NCBI GenBank assembly: GCA_005222975.1
Contig: NJBI01000001.1
Location: forward strand, 1 to 42,570
Reading direction: 5' to 3'
DNA: 42,570 nt
Source of the DNA: Promethearchaeota archaeon Loki_b31
GTDB lineage: Archaea > Asgardarchaeota > Lokiarchaeia > Sigyniarchaeales > SOKP01
In this document: piece after piece, positions 15,701 to 23,634 of the stretch
How the letters are laid out: each line of letters begins with the position of its first letter
Numbering within the stretch: the first letter of the stretch is position 1
Made by a program: the position numbers and the translations under genes
Notes under the pieces: generated by a model
Databases searched by the model: none
What the model was told of the DNA's origin: nothing
Seen by the model: the letters and a program-made list of their open reading frames with translations, nothing else

Positions 15701-16320
15701 TAATGTCCAATTAGAATTCTTTTTTGACAATCTTTTAGTTTAGTCTTGCATATCTGTGCAATATAATTTTGAAAAATGTGTTGAGCAATTATGTAATTAT
15801 TCTGATTTTCAAGAATTTCTTTTTCTATAAAGCCCTCATTTTTAGCCATCTTTACTAAAACATCAAAATGGATATAGGGTAGAAAAATAATGCCAGCCTT
15901 CTTCTCATTAATTTCAATTATTAGATGTTTTAGACCTGTGTACACGTTAACATTAGAAAAGTTTGCTAATTCTTGAACATCCGCCCCTCTCTTAGGATTC
16001 CTTATAGAATCGTGATTACCGCCAATAATAATTGTTTTTATCTGGTGTTCATTTAAAGGTATGAAGATTTTTTCACGCACGATTTTTCTGATAGTAGGAG
16101 AAATCATCTGCCTTTCGTATAAATCTCCTAGAAAGATCACATAATCTGCTTTTTCTTCTATAGCTGCATTAACAATTTTTTCGCAATTGTTAATTACATC
16201 AAAATTTCTTTCTGAAATACTTAACTCATAATTTTTGCGATAAGAATACGGTTTTCCAAAATGAGTATCCCCTATGAAAAATATCTTTGTAATGATCCCT
16301 TCACCTGTTTTTATCTTCAA
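12718..16320 (-). CDS. Mre11-Rad50 fusion protein
   Basis: One 1200-residue chain holds both subunits of the DNA double-strand-break complex. Residues 1-~420 are Mre11 nuclease: GDTHFG (17-22), FLGDLYE (63-69), GGNHD (100-104), LIGHYY and FGHVH. Rad50 begins near residue 430: Walker A GPTGSGKSS (~455-465), Q-loop FIRQQEL, coiled coils ~600-1040, signature FSGGEKTQ (~1097), Walker B DTLFIDEGD (~1138), D-loop and H-loop LITHLDD. No CxxC zinc hook is present anywhere in the coiled coil. Separate Mre11 and Rad50 genes are the norm. The start is TTG at 16320, 30 bp after herA; no better start is visible. Confidence 0.93.
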   Translation of the reverse strand: MKIKTGEGIITKIFFIGDTHFGKPYSYRKNYELSISERNFDVINNCEKIVNAAIEEKADYVIFLGDLYERQMISPTIRKIVREKIFIPLNEHQIKTIIIGGNHDSIRNPKRGADVQELANFSNVNVYTGLKHLIIEINEKKAGIIFLPYIHFDVLVKMAKNEGFIEKEILENQNNYIIAQHIFQNYIAQICKTKLKDCQKRILIGHYYLDGAKIRETNNPRTIYGEFRFNKQMIQKDKFDLVIFGHVHLKQKMWNDDRIIIPGSIDRLDMGERDSKKFYCVYDIENDDLEFREIECRNLIKLNIEIPNDTEDLNRFILEALPEKESVKESICEIAIYCSKGMEVKINKNQLQQYFKDSFYTNLNYKEKIGLELQKLRKVNLDPRSLFKDFLEQKYSTHKYYGELKSIGLELLAKEISLVDLTTKGSLSIRSIDMQNFINYGKGPNKIVFEDGLYVIKGPTGSGKSSILDAITFALFKRNSRRDVGLTLDEILYDKGYVNLELLIGDQLLVVKRRQTSPKLELKFENEPLYTGLKIPEKEEKLEGIIGYDYEGFTSSFFIRQQELQIFSSLDSSKRHKRLIKLFKLKIFQEVEKNLKTVIMDLVENQKFFEGKTDELGVLIEELPQYIKNLKLKNEEVLQQEKEKTIISKEVQKLKEETERLQIEAFNYSNTKKSIDELEIDVGKNEEELKMSKIQQNKFENLQKKLEKFHDIRNEKEDLEKRKEIVNKKIHEKELIQSEIESTQKMLDRIEKQYDEQLEMLIDQIQKRESRLSDLDVDISKDEAFNTLKEDGMLTERLYRLQKIELPMAKEYKDDKRIKEFIATEEKTQIELQVIRPKQKKITKDVFIADEIKIDYRILQEKLKKIEKKKTEELGEVEKKVKKLNASLVKQRLIENFEEQLSIITKKLEELKRQEEEREELERRLKEIKDYAPLIRKSEKDIFNLKEKLEKLEEELKRLKPSYEEYLEVARKFEKKQQDLNEINELLQGLKGEIGFIKKEINRIKEFKIKIKQIQKEIEQVKNNIEKYTILRKDVFHLNGVAKFAIEKILPAISIKASEILSDLTEGKYNQIIFKSLSGKNIGFEIYVFDGEREREASSFSGGEKTQINAAIRFAIMERIAEIPDTTGAVFRKSDTLFIDEGDIGTLDTETSRQRFVEKIFELKSLFKKIILITHLDDVAEQFPNRIIIGWDELGKSKIF

Positions 16321-16350
16321 TATTACTATTTTAAGGAAAAACTGAATTCA

Positions 16351-18027
16351 TTAATTCTCTTCTAATTTAGTTAAATCAGCTTTTTCCAGAGCTTTAAGCG
16401 TTTCTGCAAGAGGTTTTCCAATCCCTAACTTCTCTTTTAGTTCTTTTTCGTTTTTATAGTCAAAGACATCGATAATAGTAGGGACTGCGACAGCGTCTCC
16501 TCGGATAAGACATTGTTTCTTTTGTAGCCCTGAGATAATTCCGCGCCATTTCTTTGAATCAGGGAATGTTTTAACAACCCGTTTAATATCCTTGTCGTCA
16601 ATCATATGCATTACAAATGTATTTGCTATTTGTGAATATACCTCTTCATCAATTTGAGAAGGCCTCTGGTCGACAAATGCTAAAGTTAATTGAAACTTCC
16701 TCATTTCCCGAGCAATTCGACCGAATATAGTATGCTGGATCACTCCTGATTTTAAGAATTTATGAGCTTCTTCTACGACTACTATTAAAGGAGGTAATTT
16801 CGTGTCGTCTTCTTTTTGAGAATACATGTTATATAATCTACGAGTAATCATATTTGCTATGAACATATATAGATGAGTATTAGTTCCGTATTTTCCAAAA
16901 TCAACTACGATCGACTTTCCCTCAAGTAATCTGATAAAAATATTTTCTAAACTATCTTCCCTTTTACTCTCACCACGTTCTTTTAAAAAGTCATACCTTT
17001 TAAATCGGATAATTCTGTTTCTTAAAGCACCCAAAGAGAAGGAATTGATCTGATTGTGTTCTCCAGCATCAATCTTATCAATTGCATCAAATAAATCCTT
17101 AAATTCTTCAGGATTATTCTTTATATAACCTTCAATATACATTAATACATTAATACTCGGTTCATTTAATGTCTGGGTGCTAGCGATAATATCCCCTGAA
17201 GTTATGCTATCCTTATATATGAAAAATTGCTCTGCCCCATCAGTCGTTGTACGTTTCTTATCCAATTCACCAAGACGATAAATTTGTATTTTCTCTCGAT
17301 AATACCATGCTAACCCTTTTGTTTTGTCTGCGCGGGAAACTAATCCATATTCACCTTGCATATCAAATAAGATTAATTGAGAGATTTGATGCTTCAAAAT
17401 AAAAAGACATATTATTTTATTCAAAATGGATTTTCCAATTCCAGTTCTTCCAAATAGTCCGTATGGTTTCTTTACCAACTGAGCAAAATCAATAGGAACT
17501 TCATGTTCAAAACCTCTTAATGTACCAATTGAATCAGAATATTCTGAAGTTTTATAGATTAGATCAATCTCTTCTTTTGTTACTTCACGCCCATTCGAAA
17601 ATATCGGAGGAATCGTATCAAATCCCCGTATGAGCTCTTGAAATTCTATTTCTTCTAAACTTTTTTTAGGTAATATTCTAAGACAACTTAAATCAGCAAG
17701 ACCGTAAAATTCTTTCCCTCTTACACCCTCTATTTGGCTTGGGGGAAGCAAATCAATAAACGGAGAGTTTGCAAATCTCTCCGCAATAGAATTTCGAGTA
17801 CTGAAATATAAACGATTTATTAAGGTATAATATATAAGATTATCAGTTTCAATAACTAATGGTTGCCCTAATCTTAAACTATCGGGTCGATGTTGTATTT
17901 TTAAAGTTATTACGCTATCAGGTGGTCCTGTGTCTGCATAACACACTTCTCCAATTTTACCGATCTGTACTGGTTTTTCTAAATTTTCTAATTCTATTTC
18001 AATTTCTTTATTTCCTTTTTCTGACAT
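16351..18027 (-). CDS. herA: HerA DNA translocase
   Basis: Hexameric ATPase that pumps DNA during end resection, working with NurA. An N-terminal HAS-barrel (about residues 15-120) is followed by the ATPase: Walker A GRTGIGKS (193-200), FDMQGEYG (221-228), Walker B IVVVEEAHKF (about 415-424), then FVDQRPSQIDEEVYSQ with the sensor region and an arginine-finger zone. A C-terminal tail ends in a short helix. At 558 residues it has the usual size. It lies 42 bp after nurA and 30 bp before the Mre11-Rad50 gene on the same strand, the classic archaeal order. Confidence 0.93.
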   Translation of the reverse strand: MSEKGNKEIEIELENLEKPVQIGKIGEVCYADTGPPDSVITLKIQHRPDSLRLGQPLVIETDNLIYYTLINRLYFSTRNSIAERFANSPFIDLLPPSQIEGVRGKEFYGLADLSCLRILPKKSLEEIEFQELIRGFDTIPPIFSNGREVTKEEIDLIYKTSEYSDSIGTLRGFEHEVPIDFAQLVKKPYGLFGRTGIGKSILNKIICLFILKHQISQLILFDMQGEYGLVSRADKTKGLAWYYREKIQIYRLGELDKKRTTTDGAEQFFIYKDSITSGDIIASTQTLNEPSINVLMYIEGYIKNNPEEFKDLFDAIDKIDAGEHNQINSFSLGALRNRIIRFKRYDFLKERGESKREDSLENIFIRLLEGKSIVVDFGKYGTNTHLYMFIANMITRRLYNMYSQKEDDTKLPPLIVVVEEAHKFLKSGVIQHTIFGRIAREMRKFQLTLAFVDQRPSQIDEEVYSQIANTFVMHMIDDKDIKRVVKTFPDSKKWRGIISGLQKKQCLIRGDAVAVPTIIDVFDYKNEKELKEKLGIGKPLAETLKALEKADLTKLEEN

Positions 18028-18069
18028 TTAATTTTGACCTTTTTATTTTTTTATATAGGAAAAATTGAA

Positions 18070-19140
18070 TTATCTTGATAATTGATCCAAAATTTCATGG
18101 AATGAGCTTAACTCTTTTCCTCCTAAATCTACCGCACCTTCCAAAATATCATTGGCACTAAGCCCCATATCTTTTAGCACCCTAATAAGTTCTAATTCGT
18201 AAGAATCTTTAAAATCCCTTACACTTTTAGCAATTTTATGAGCTTCAATAAGACCTATTGGATAACCAGGCACTAATTTAACCATAGAATATGCTGCAAT
18301 CGATGAAAATAATTTATCAATATTACCTCCATCATTACCTATATCTACTCTAAACCACTTATATGCTTCTTTATGCAATTTAGCAAAATGTATTTTACCC
18401 CAAGCATCAAATTTTGTTTGTCTTTCTATAAATGTATCTGGAATCTTGATATAGGTTAAGTTTGAATATTTTTTATCATAATATCTTTTTAAGAAAAAAT
18501 CATCAGTGTAATTATCTCTAAAGAAATGAGTTGATGTTGATTTAGAGATACCGGCTAATAAAATATCGTTCATCCTGCAATTTAATATTATGCTTTTATA
18601 AATTGGCTCTCTTTCAAGCGCTTTATATGTAAGTAAAGCTCCGTCTTTAAGTAAAATACAATTATTATAAGTTTCCGAAATTTTTTCTAATGTTATATCT
18701 TCCAAATAACTCATTATATTGCTAGCAAATAAAGAAGGGTTTCTTTCTTGGAACGCTGTAGCAATCTCTGCCGCTTTAGAGAAGACTTCTGGTTGAGAGT
18801 CCAATATAAACTCGTTGAAACTTAATAAATTAAGGTGATCAAATGTCTTTGGGGGTGCATTAATTAAATAATATATTTTACCATTTTTTACTTGGATTTT
18901 ATACTCTGTAACCACAATTCGAAATAATGCAATCCATGTGTCTGCACCTAAAAAGGAAAATAAAATACTATAAGAACCATCAATAGATACTAATGGTAAT
19001 TCTTCTCCTATGATTTTAGGTAATTCAAATTGAATCGCTTCAATTTCTTTACCTTCAAATTCTCTAATTGATTCTCTAGGTTTACCAAAATTTACTAAAT
19101 TTAACAGGTTCTTAATTTTCTGGATATCTTCAGTTTTCAT
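18070..19140 (-). CDS. nurA: NurA 5'-3' nuclease
   Basis: Dimeric RNase H-like nuclease that degrades the 5' strand when driven by HerA. The first metal-binding acid is in VSIDGSYS (Asp54), with later conserved acids in LLKDGALL (near residue 167) and the C-terminal block PGYPIGLIEAHKIAK, whose histidine fits the family's last metal ligand. At 356 residues it is ordinary in length. It heads the nurA-herA-mre11/rad50 operon, and no further gene lies upstream on this strand for ~320 bp. Confidence 0.88.
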   Translation of the reverse strand: MKTEDIQKIKNLLNLVNFGKPRESIREFEGKEIEAIQFELPKIIGEELPLVSIDGSYSILFSFLGADTWIALFRIVVTEYKIQVKNGKIYYLINAPPKTFDHLNLLSFNEFILDSQPEVFSKAAEIATAFQERNPSLFASNIMSYLEDITLEKISETYNNCILLKDGALLTYKALEREPIYKSIILNCRMNDILLAGISKSTSTHFFRDNYTDDFFLKRYYDKKYSNLTYIKIPDTFIERQTKFDAWGKIHFAKLHKEAYKWFRVDIGNDGGNIDKLFSSIAAYSMVKLVPGYPIGLIEAHKIAKSVRDFKDSYELELIRVLKDMGLSANDILEGAVDLGGKELSSFHEILDQLSR

Positions 19141-19456
19141 ATCTTATAATCCTTTTAATTTTTCTTTGACTAAACTTTAAAGATTTAAAGATATTCAATC
19201 TTTAAAAAATTTAATCATAGCATAAAACCATTACATTTCATTTTTAATTAATATATTAATTATTTTATCAATATAAATAAAAAATTGTATTAATCCTTGG
19301 CTAAGAGATTATTTGTTCTTTTAAAATTATTAGCCTTCACCATTTTTAAACTTCAAGGACTTTTAAAATTTAATAGTTTTTAGAATGGATGTTAAGTGGC
19401 TAATATGAAATTAATAAAAGATATTGAAAAATTTAAAATTTTATTAGATTTAATCT
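19141..19456. other. intergenic region, nurA promoter side
   Basis: This 316-bp AT-rich stretch precedes nurA (minus strand) and follows the aminotransferase gene's end. I see no supported gene or RNA. A plus-strand frame from 19396 is a chance frame running into the aminotransferase's antisense strand. Confidence 0.35.
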
Positions 19457-20641
19457 TTACTTTAAGTATTCTTCAATTAGGTTATATACTTTTTCAAGGA
19501 TTTCCACTTTTGGTAAAAAAGTTATTCGCATATGACCTTTTCCATAATCTCCAAAACCAGAACCATAAACGGTGCAGACCCCAGTCTCTTTAAGCAAGTC
19601 CACTACTAACTCCTTATCGTCTTTCCATCTTCCTAATTCTTTAAGATCTAATTTTGGGAAGAGGTAAAACGCACCATTAGGTTTAACGCAACTAACTCCC
19701 TCAATTTTTCGTAATCTATTGTACGAGTAATCCCGTCGTTCTTTTAATTTTTGTACCATTTCTACGGTGTGATTGCTTGAAGTTCTTAAAATCTCTATTG
19801 CCGCGAACTGAGCAACAGAATTAGCAGATAGACGCGCTCTCGCCATTTTTGCTATGCCATTCTTTAATTCGTCGAGTTTGTTTTCAGGATCGTGGTAATA
19901 AAGATATCCGAGCCTCCACCCAGTTACTAAATGCGTTTTTGAAAAACCATTTAAGCCAATAATGGGAACATCTTTGGTTAAGGTGGCGGGACAGACATAC
20001 GGCTTATCATATGTAATTTGATCGTAAATTTCATCAGATAAAATAGGTAAATCATATTCTCCAGCTAAATCTATTATTTCCTTAATTTTTTTCTCTCCGT
20101 ACATGGACCCAGTTGGATTATTTGGAGAGTTTATTAATATTGCTTGAGTTTTATTAGTAATTTTTTTCCTCAAATCTTCAATGTTAGGCTCCCAATCTTC
20201 CTCCTCGTTAAGCGCATATTCAACTGGTTTTCCATCAAAAAATTTAGCATAATTAATATATAATGGATACGATGGACCTGGTATAAGTAATTCTTTACCA
20301 TTTTCGATTAATCCCGCTACAATGAAATAAATTCCTTCAGTAACTCCTGAAGTAACCAGAATATCATCGATTCCAATTTTGAGGTTTTGCTTTTCATTAA
20401 GAATTCTACTAATTTCTTCTCGTAGCTCAATAACACCTAATGAATTGACGTAATTATTTTTACCCTCGCGACTAGCTTTAAATAAAGCCTCTGAAATAAA
20501 TTCTGGAGTAGGAAAGTCGTAGGCAACGGGATCTCCAATATTTAAATGATAAACTTTTTTACCACTTTTAGCTACTTCATGGGCAACAGCAGCTATTTCT
20601 CTAATCGCATATTCAACGCCTTTTACTCTATTTGTAAGCAA
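19457..20641 (-). CDS. class I/II aminotransferase, alanine/aspartate type
   Basis: A PLP-dependent aminotransferase of fold type I, 394 residues. NNPTG (174-178), DEIY (203-206), the Schiff-base lysine K235 in GFSKTH and R243 in GWRLGY mark the active site, with Arg near the C-terminal GHMRIT for the substrate carboxylate. The N-terminal LNIGDPVAYDFPTP is typical of archaeal alanine/aspartate aminotransferases. The amino donor is not decided by sequence. The start is TTG at 20641, with AGTGGA at 20647-20652 five bases upstream and no in-frame ATG nearby. Confidence 0.88.
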   Translation of the reverse strand: MLTNRVKGVEYAIREIAAVAHEVAKSGKKVYHLNIGDPVAYDFPTPEFISEALFKASREGKNNYVNSLGVIELREEISRILNEKQNLKIGIDDILVTSGVTEGIYFIVAGLIENGKELLIPGPSYPLYINYAKFFDGKPVEYALNEEEDWEPNIEDLRKKITNKTQAILINSPNNPTGSMYGEKKIKEIIDLAGEYDLPILSDEIYDQITYDKPYVCPATLTKDVPIIGLNGFSKTHLVTGWRLGYLYYHDPENKLDELKNGIAKMARARLSANSVAQFAAIEILRTSSNHTVEMVQKLKERRDYSYNRLRKIEGVSCVKPNGAFYLFPKLDLKELGRWKDDKELVVDLLKETGVCTVYGSGFGDYGKGHMRITFLPKVEILEKVYNLIEEYLK

Positions 20642-20772
20642 AATATTCCACTTTGTACATTTAATAATTAATTAATATAATACACTAAAGTAAATAGAAT
20701 GAGAATTAAATAAATTTACTTTCTTGAGAATGTTGAATTCTTGAGAATGTGCCTAATAGAACTAAAAAAATT

Positions 20773-21141
20773 TTAAAATTGGAACTCTCTATTCCTCAAT
20801 TTGGAGACTAAATGCCCTCTTGATAGAAGCTGAATTCCAAATTGAGTACTATAATCACGCGAAAAATCTGTGGCAATATTACAAATCATAATTCCCCCTT
20901 CTATATCGGGGATATCAACGCATGCTTTATGTAGTTGTCTTAATTGTGTAATAGATATTTCTCTTTTCCAATCTCGAATAAATACGCCATATCTACCATG
21001 CTTCCCGTTATTAATAACCGCGTTAAACGTCCAGTATTTACCGGATAGCCCTTTAAATTTTTGCGGCCCATTAATAAATTCATATTTCTCAGAAAAAACT
21101 TTCTCGGTTAATTCAGATAAGGGTTTATCTCCAAATGACAT
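20773..21141 (-). CDS. restriction-endonuclease-like (PD-(D/E)XK type) small protein
   Basis: A 122-residue protein resembling archaeal Mrr-like nuclease cores. KFKGLSGKYWTFNAVI gives the strand that usually carries the catalytic aspartate, but here the position is Asn40. GVFIRDWKREIS supplies a D-x-K pair (Asp57, Lys59), and GGIMICNIATDFSRD followed by GIQLLSRGH resembles the C-terminal half of the fold. The Asp-to-Asn change suggests weak or lost nuclease activity or a displaced acid. It may be a lone regulatory relative rather than an active restriction enzyme; no methylase gene lies nearby. Confidence 0.55.
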   Translation of the reverse strand: MSFGDKPLSELTEKVFSEKYEFINGPQKFKGLSGKYWTFNAVINNGKHGRYGVFIRDWKREISITQLRQLHKACVDIPDIEGGIMICNIATDFSRDYSTQFGIQLLSRGHLVSKLRNREFQF

Positions 21142-21410
21142 TAAATCACAATAAGTTTTTATTAAATATATTTCAATGTAATATATAAATCTTATTTAAA
21201 CAGATATAAATAATAATCTTAAAAATAAGTAATATGTAGATATTATCTTCAGAATATTCAATATGTAGTAAGACTAATAACTATTTAGGTATCCGACAAA
21301 ATTCCTTAATAACACAATATTATTAAACAGAGAATAATTTGCTGTGGTTAAACAATTTAAATAAAGGATAAAAGTTCTGATATTTTATCGGGTTTCTTTT
21401 TTCTTTCATT

Positions 21411-22421
21411 TTAAAGAGAACTTAAATATATTTTATACTTTTGGGTAAGAGCTCCTTTATAATAAGGCTTCCCACCTACTTTTTGTTGAAATTCTTTATT
21501 TATTTTTAATTTCCAATTTTCAAAAGCCTTAGTTATTCTTCCACCATATATAGGATTCTTCCCTGTCAATTTTGCATAAATTTTAGCTTCCAAATTTAAT
21601 GGTGTTAAGTTTTTAATAGTTGGCTCCTTTTTATCTACAGGGTCTTTAGCAATAGGTCTTCTAACTGTAGATCTTTTGACTTTAGGCTTTTTAGGTGGAG
21701 CTTTTTTAGAAACATGCTTCTTAATAAGATTATTTAAGTATAAATCATATTTCTGAGTAATTTTTCCCTTATAGTACGGAAAACCACCTGTCTTCTCCCG
21801 AAATTCTTTATTTATTTTTAATTTCCATTTTTGAAATGTTTTCGTTTCACTCCCACTCCATATGGCATTTTTCTTAGTTATTCTCTCATAAGTTTCAACT
21901 TCTGGTTTGAATGTATTTAGTTTTTTAGGGGGTTCTGGTTTTATTACTTTTTTGGGTGCTTTTGGTTTGAATCTATGTATAATTTCTATTATTTCGTGAC
22001 ATTCAAAGACATTTCCTTTATTATCACTAAAATATGGAAGATCAAAACTATCTAAATAAATGGCAAAATCGAAATAATTAGTATGATCAATCTCAGGACC
22101 CATATATTGAGCAGTAAAGACGATTACATTCTTATCTTTGGAGATATTGATAATATTTCTTTTATATTCAGAGTATTGATAAAGAGAGATTTTTTCAAAA
22201 TCAGTGATGGAAGATAATAATTTAATTTGAGCTTTAGATTTAATTTGAACATAATATTCTTCATACCTTTTATTATTAATAATAGCATTGAGAGCAATTA
22301 AGGAATATTCTTCTTCTGAATCAAGGGTCATATTTAGTAGAGCTTTTGTAAATTGTTTTATGTGATCCCATTCTGATGCATAAGCAATTCCAATGATTTC
22401 TTTGGGTATACTTTCAAACAT
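21411..22421 (-). CDS. protein with a duplicated 58-residue C-terminal module
   Basis: A 336-residue protein. Residues 1-~150 look like an alpha/beta domain with no recognised motif, followed by a proline/lysine linker. Two related modules occur at about 177-235 and 279-336. Each has the pattern K-N-x-I-(W/Y)-x-G, T-K-(T/A)-F-x-x-W-K-L-K-I-N-K-E-F, then GG-x-P-Y-Y-K-G and TQKYxxYL. A basic linker with KKAPPKKPKVKRSTVRR separates them. The basic character suggests nucleic-acid binding, which is inference. No family is recognised. It is a single gene. Confidence 0.7.
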   Translation of the reverse strand: MFESIPKEIIGIAYASEWDHIKQFTKALLNMTLDSEEEYSLIALNAIINNKRYEEYYVQIKSKAQIKLLSSITDFEKISLYQYSEYKRNIINISKDKNVIVFTAQYMGPEIDHTNYFDFAIYLDSFDLPYFSDNKGNVFECHEIIEIIHRFKPKAPKKVIKPEPPKKLNTFKPEVETYERITKKNAIWSGSETKTFQKWKLKINKEFREKTGGFPYYKGKITQKYDLYLNNLIKKHVSKKAPPKKPKVKRSTVRRPIAKDPVDKKEPTIKNLTPLNLEAKIYAKLTGKNPIYGGRITKAFENWKLKINKEFQQKVGGKPYYKGALTQKYKIYLSSL

Positions 22422-22657
22422 GGTCTAATTACCTAAAAAAAAGAAATATTCTAAAATGTTATCAATTATAAGCTTTTCCTATACTTATAACAAATAAAAC
22501 TATTGTTTATTATATATTTAGATAATTCGGTTAATTTTATGAATGAATGATAAATTAAAAATTAATTGATGCTATTCCAGGATTTAACTTTACTACCGTG
22601 TATTTCTTACCTTTTGCAATTTCATTACACCTAGTGTGTTAAAAATTCCTTATAAAA

Positions 22658-23509
22658 TCAAAAAAATAAATTTTTTTCCGCAAACAATTTGAATAGAGGA
22701 TATTCACCGTAAATATCTTGAGATTTCTCTTTAATATACGGATAAAGATTTTCTATTAAAAATTCAATCAATTTATCAGCTACAACCTCACAAATAATAG
22801 TACAATCTAGAAAATTATCCACGAGGTGCTTGCAGTTCTCATTATAGAGAAAACAAAATTTTTTCATTTGTAGAGATATACCCTCAGCGGATAAGACGCT
22901 AATTCGGTCCCATAAATCTTTAAACCCTCCTAAATGACTTGGAGCAATACTCATAAGCTCTTTTTTTAAAATTTTAAGCTTCAATTTTGAATTTCTACTA
23001 TCTTTATAACCAAATCTCTCTCTAATTAATCTAAATTCTTTTTTAGCTTCAATATGACATAGAAAAATATATTTTTGCAAAAGCTTTTCGGCTTCTTTTG
23101 CCTTTGCAATATTAATTATTTTCCATCCAGAGCTTTTCTTACAACTAATTTCATTATTATCCGGATTTGAGAATCCTGTAGGATAAATCCAACATTGGGG
23201 AGGTTTAATTCCAGATTTGTGAATCAAACATCCATTTATTTCTTTATCAAATAAAAAACATTTTCCTGTTTTTTCATTAAACCTTAACTGAAAAGTAAAT
23301 ATATTGCTTCTAATGAAATCTCTACTACTGGCATAACCTCTTTTAATATATTCTTCAGCTAGAATTTTTGGTACATCAATTTTGATAGAACAACAATCAC
23401 CCCTACAAATTCGAGGATCTATACAATTAGGTCCTTCAATGGCAGATTTCATTAAAAAGTTAAATTGCGCGATAATTTGCCAAAAGTAAAAATTATTTTG
23501 ATTTTTCAA
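22658..23509 (-). CDS. YkgJ-like cysteine-cluster protein
   Basis: Up to 283 residues with the metal-binding cluster CIDPRICRGDCC (about residues 29-40), then CFLFD, GCLIH and PPQCWIYP, typical of the YkgJ/UPF0153 (CxxxCxxCC) family that binds zinc or iron and is linked to Fe-S or flagellin-methylase-like enzymes. Downstream cysteines continue in a helical C-terminal half longer than in minimal members. The TTG at 23509 has no clear ribosome site; an ATG at 23452 (residue 20) would give 264 residues and still retain the cluster. The function is not known. Confidence 0.72.
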   Translation of the reverse strand: MKNQNNFYFWQIIAQFNFLMKSAIEGPNCIDPRICRGDCCSIKIDVPKILAEEYIKRGYASSRDFIRSNIFTFQLRFNEKTGKCFLFDKEINGCLIHKSGIKPPQCWIYPTGFSNPDNNEISCKKSSGWKIINIAKAKEAEKLLQKYIFLCHIEAKKEFRLIRERFGYKDSRNSKLKLKILKKELMSIAPSHLGGFKDLWDRISVLSAEGISLQMKKFCFLYNENCKHLVDNFLDCTIICEVVADKLIEFLIENLYPYIKEKSQDIYGEYPLFKLFAEKNLFF

Positions 23510-23634
23510 GTTAATTAAATAATCCTAATTTTAATTTAAAATTCTTTATTTACTAAAATTTATATTTTTGAACTTTATTTTTTTATTGTTAAAAATTTGT
23601 CAATAAAACAATAAAAGGTAAGGAAGCAGAGAAA

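Noticed and set aside
19396..19593. plus-strand 65-residue reading frame
   Set aside because: It has no ribosome site and mostly lies antisense to the well-supported aminotransferase gene.
20773..21141. restriction-modification system
   Set aside because: Only a small nuclease-like protein with a doubtful active site is present; there is no methylase or specificity gene.
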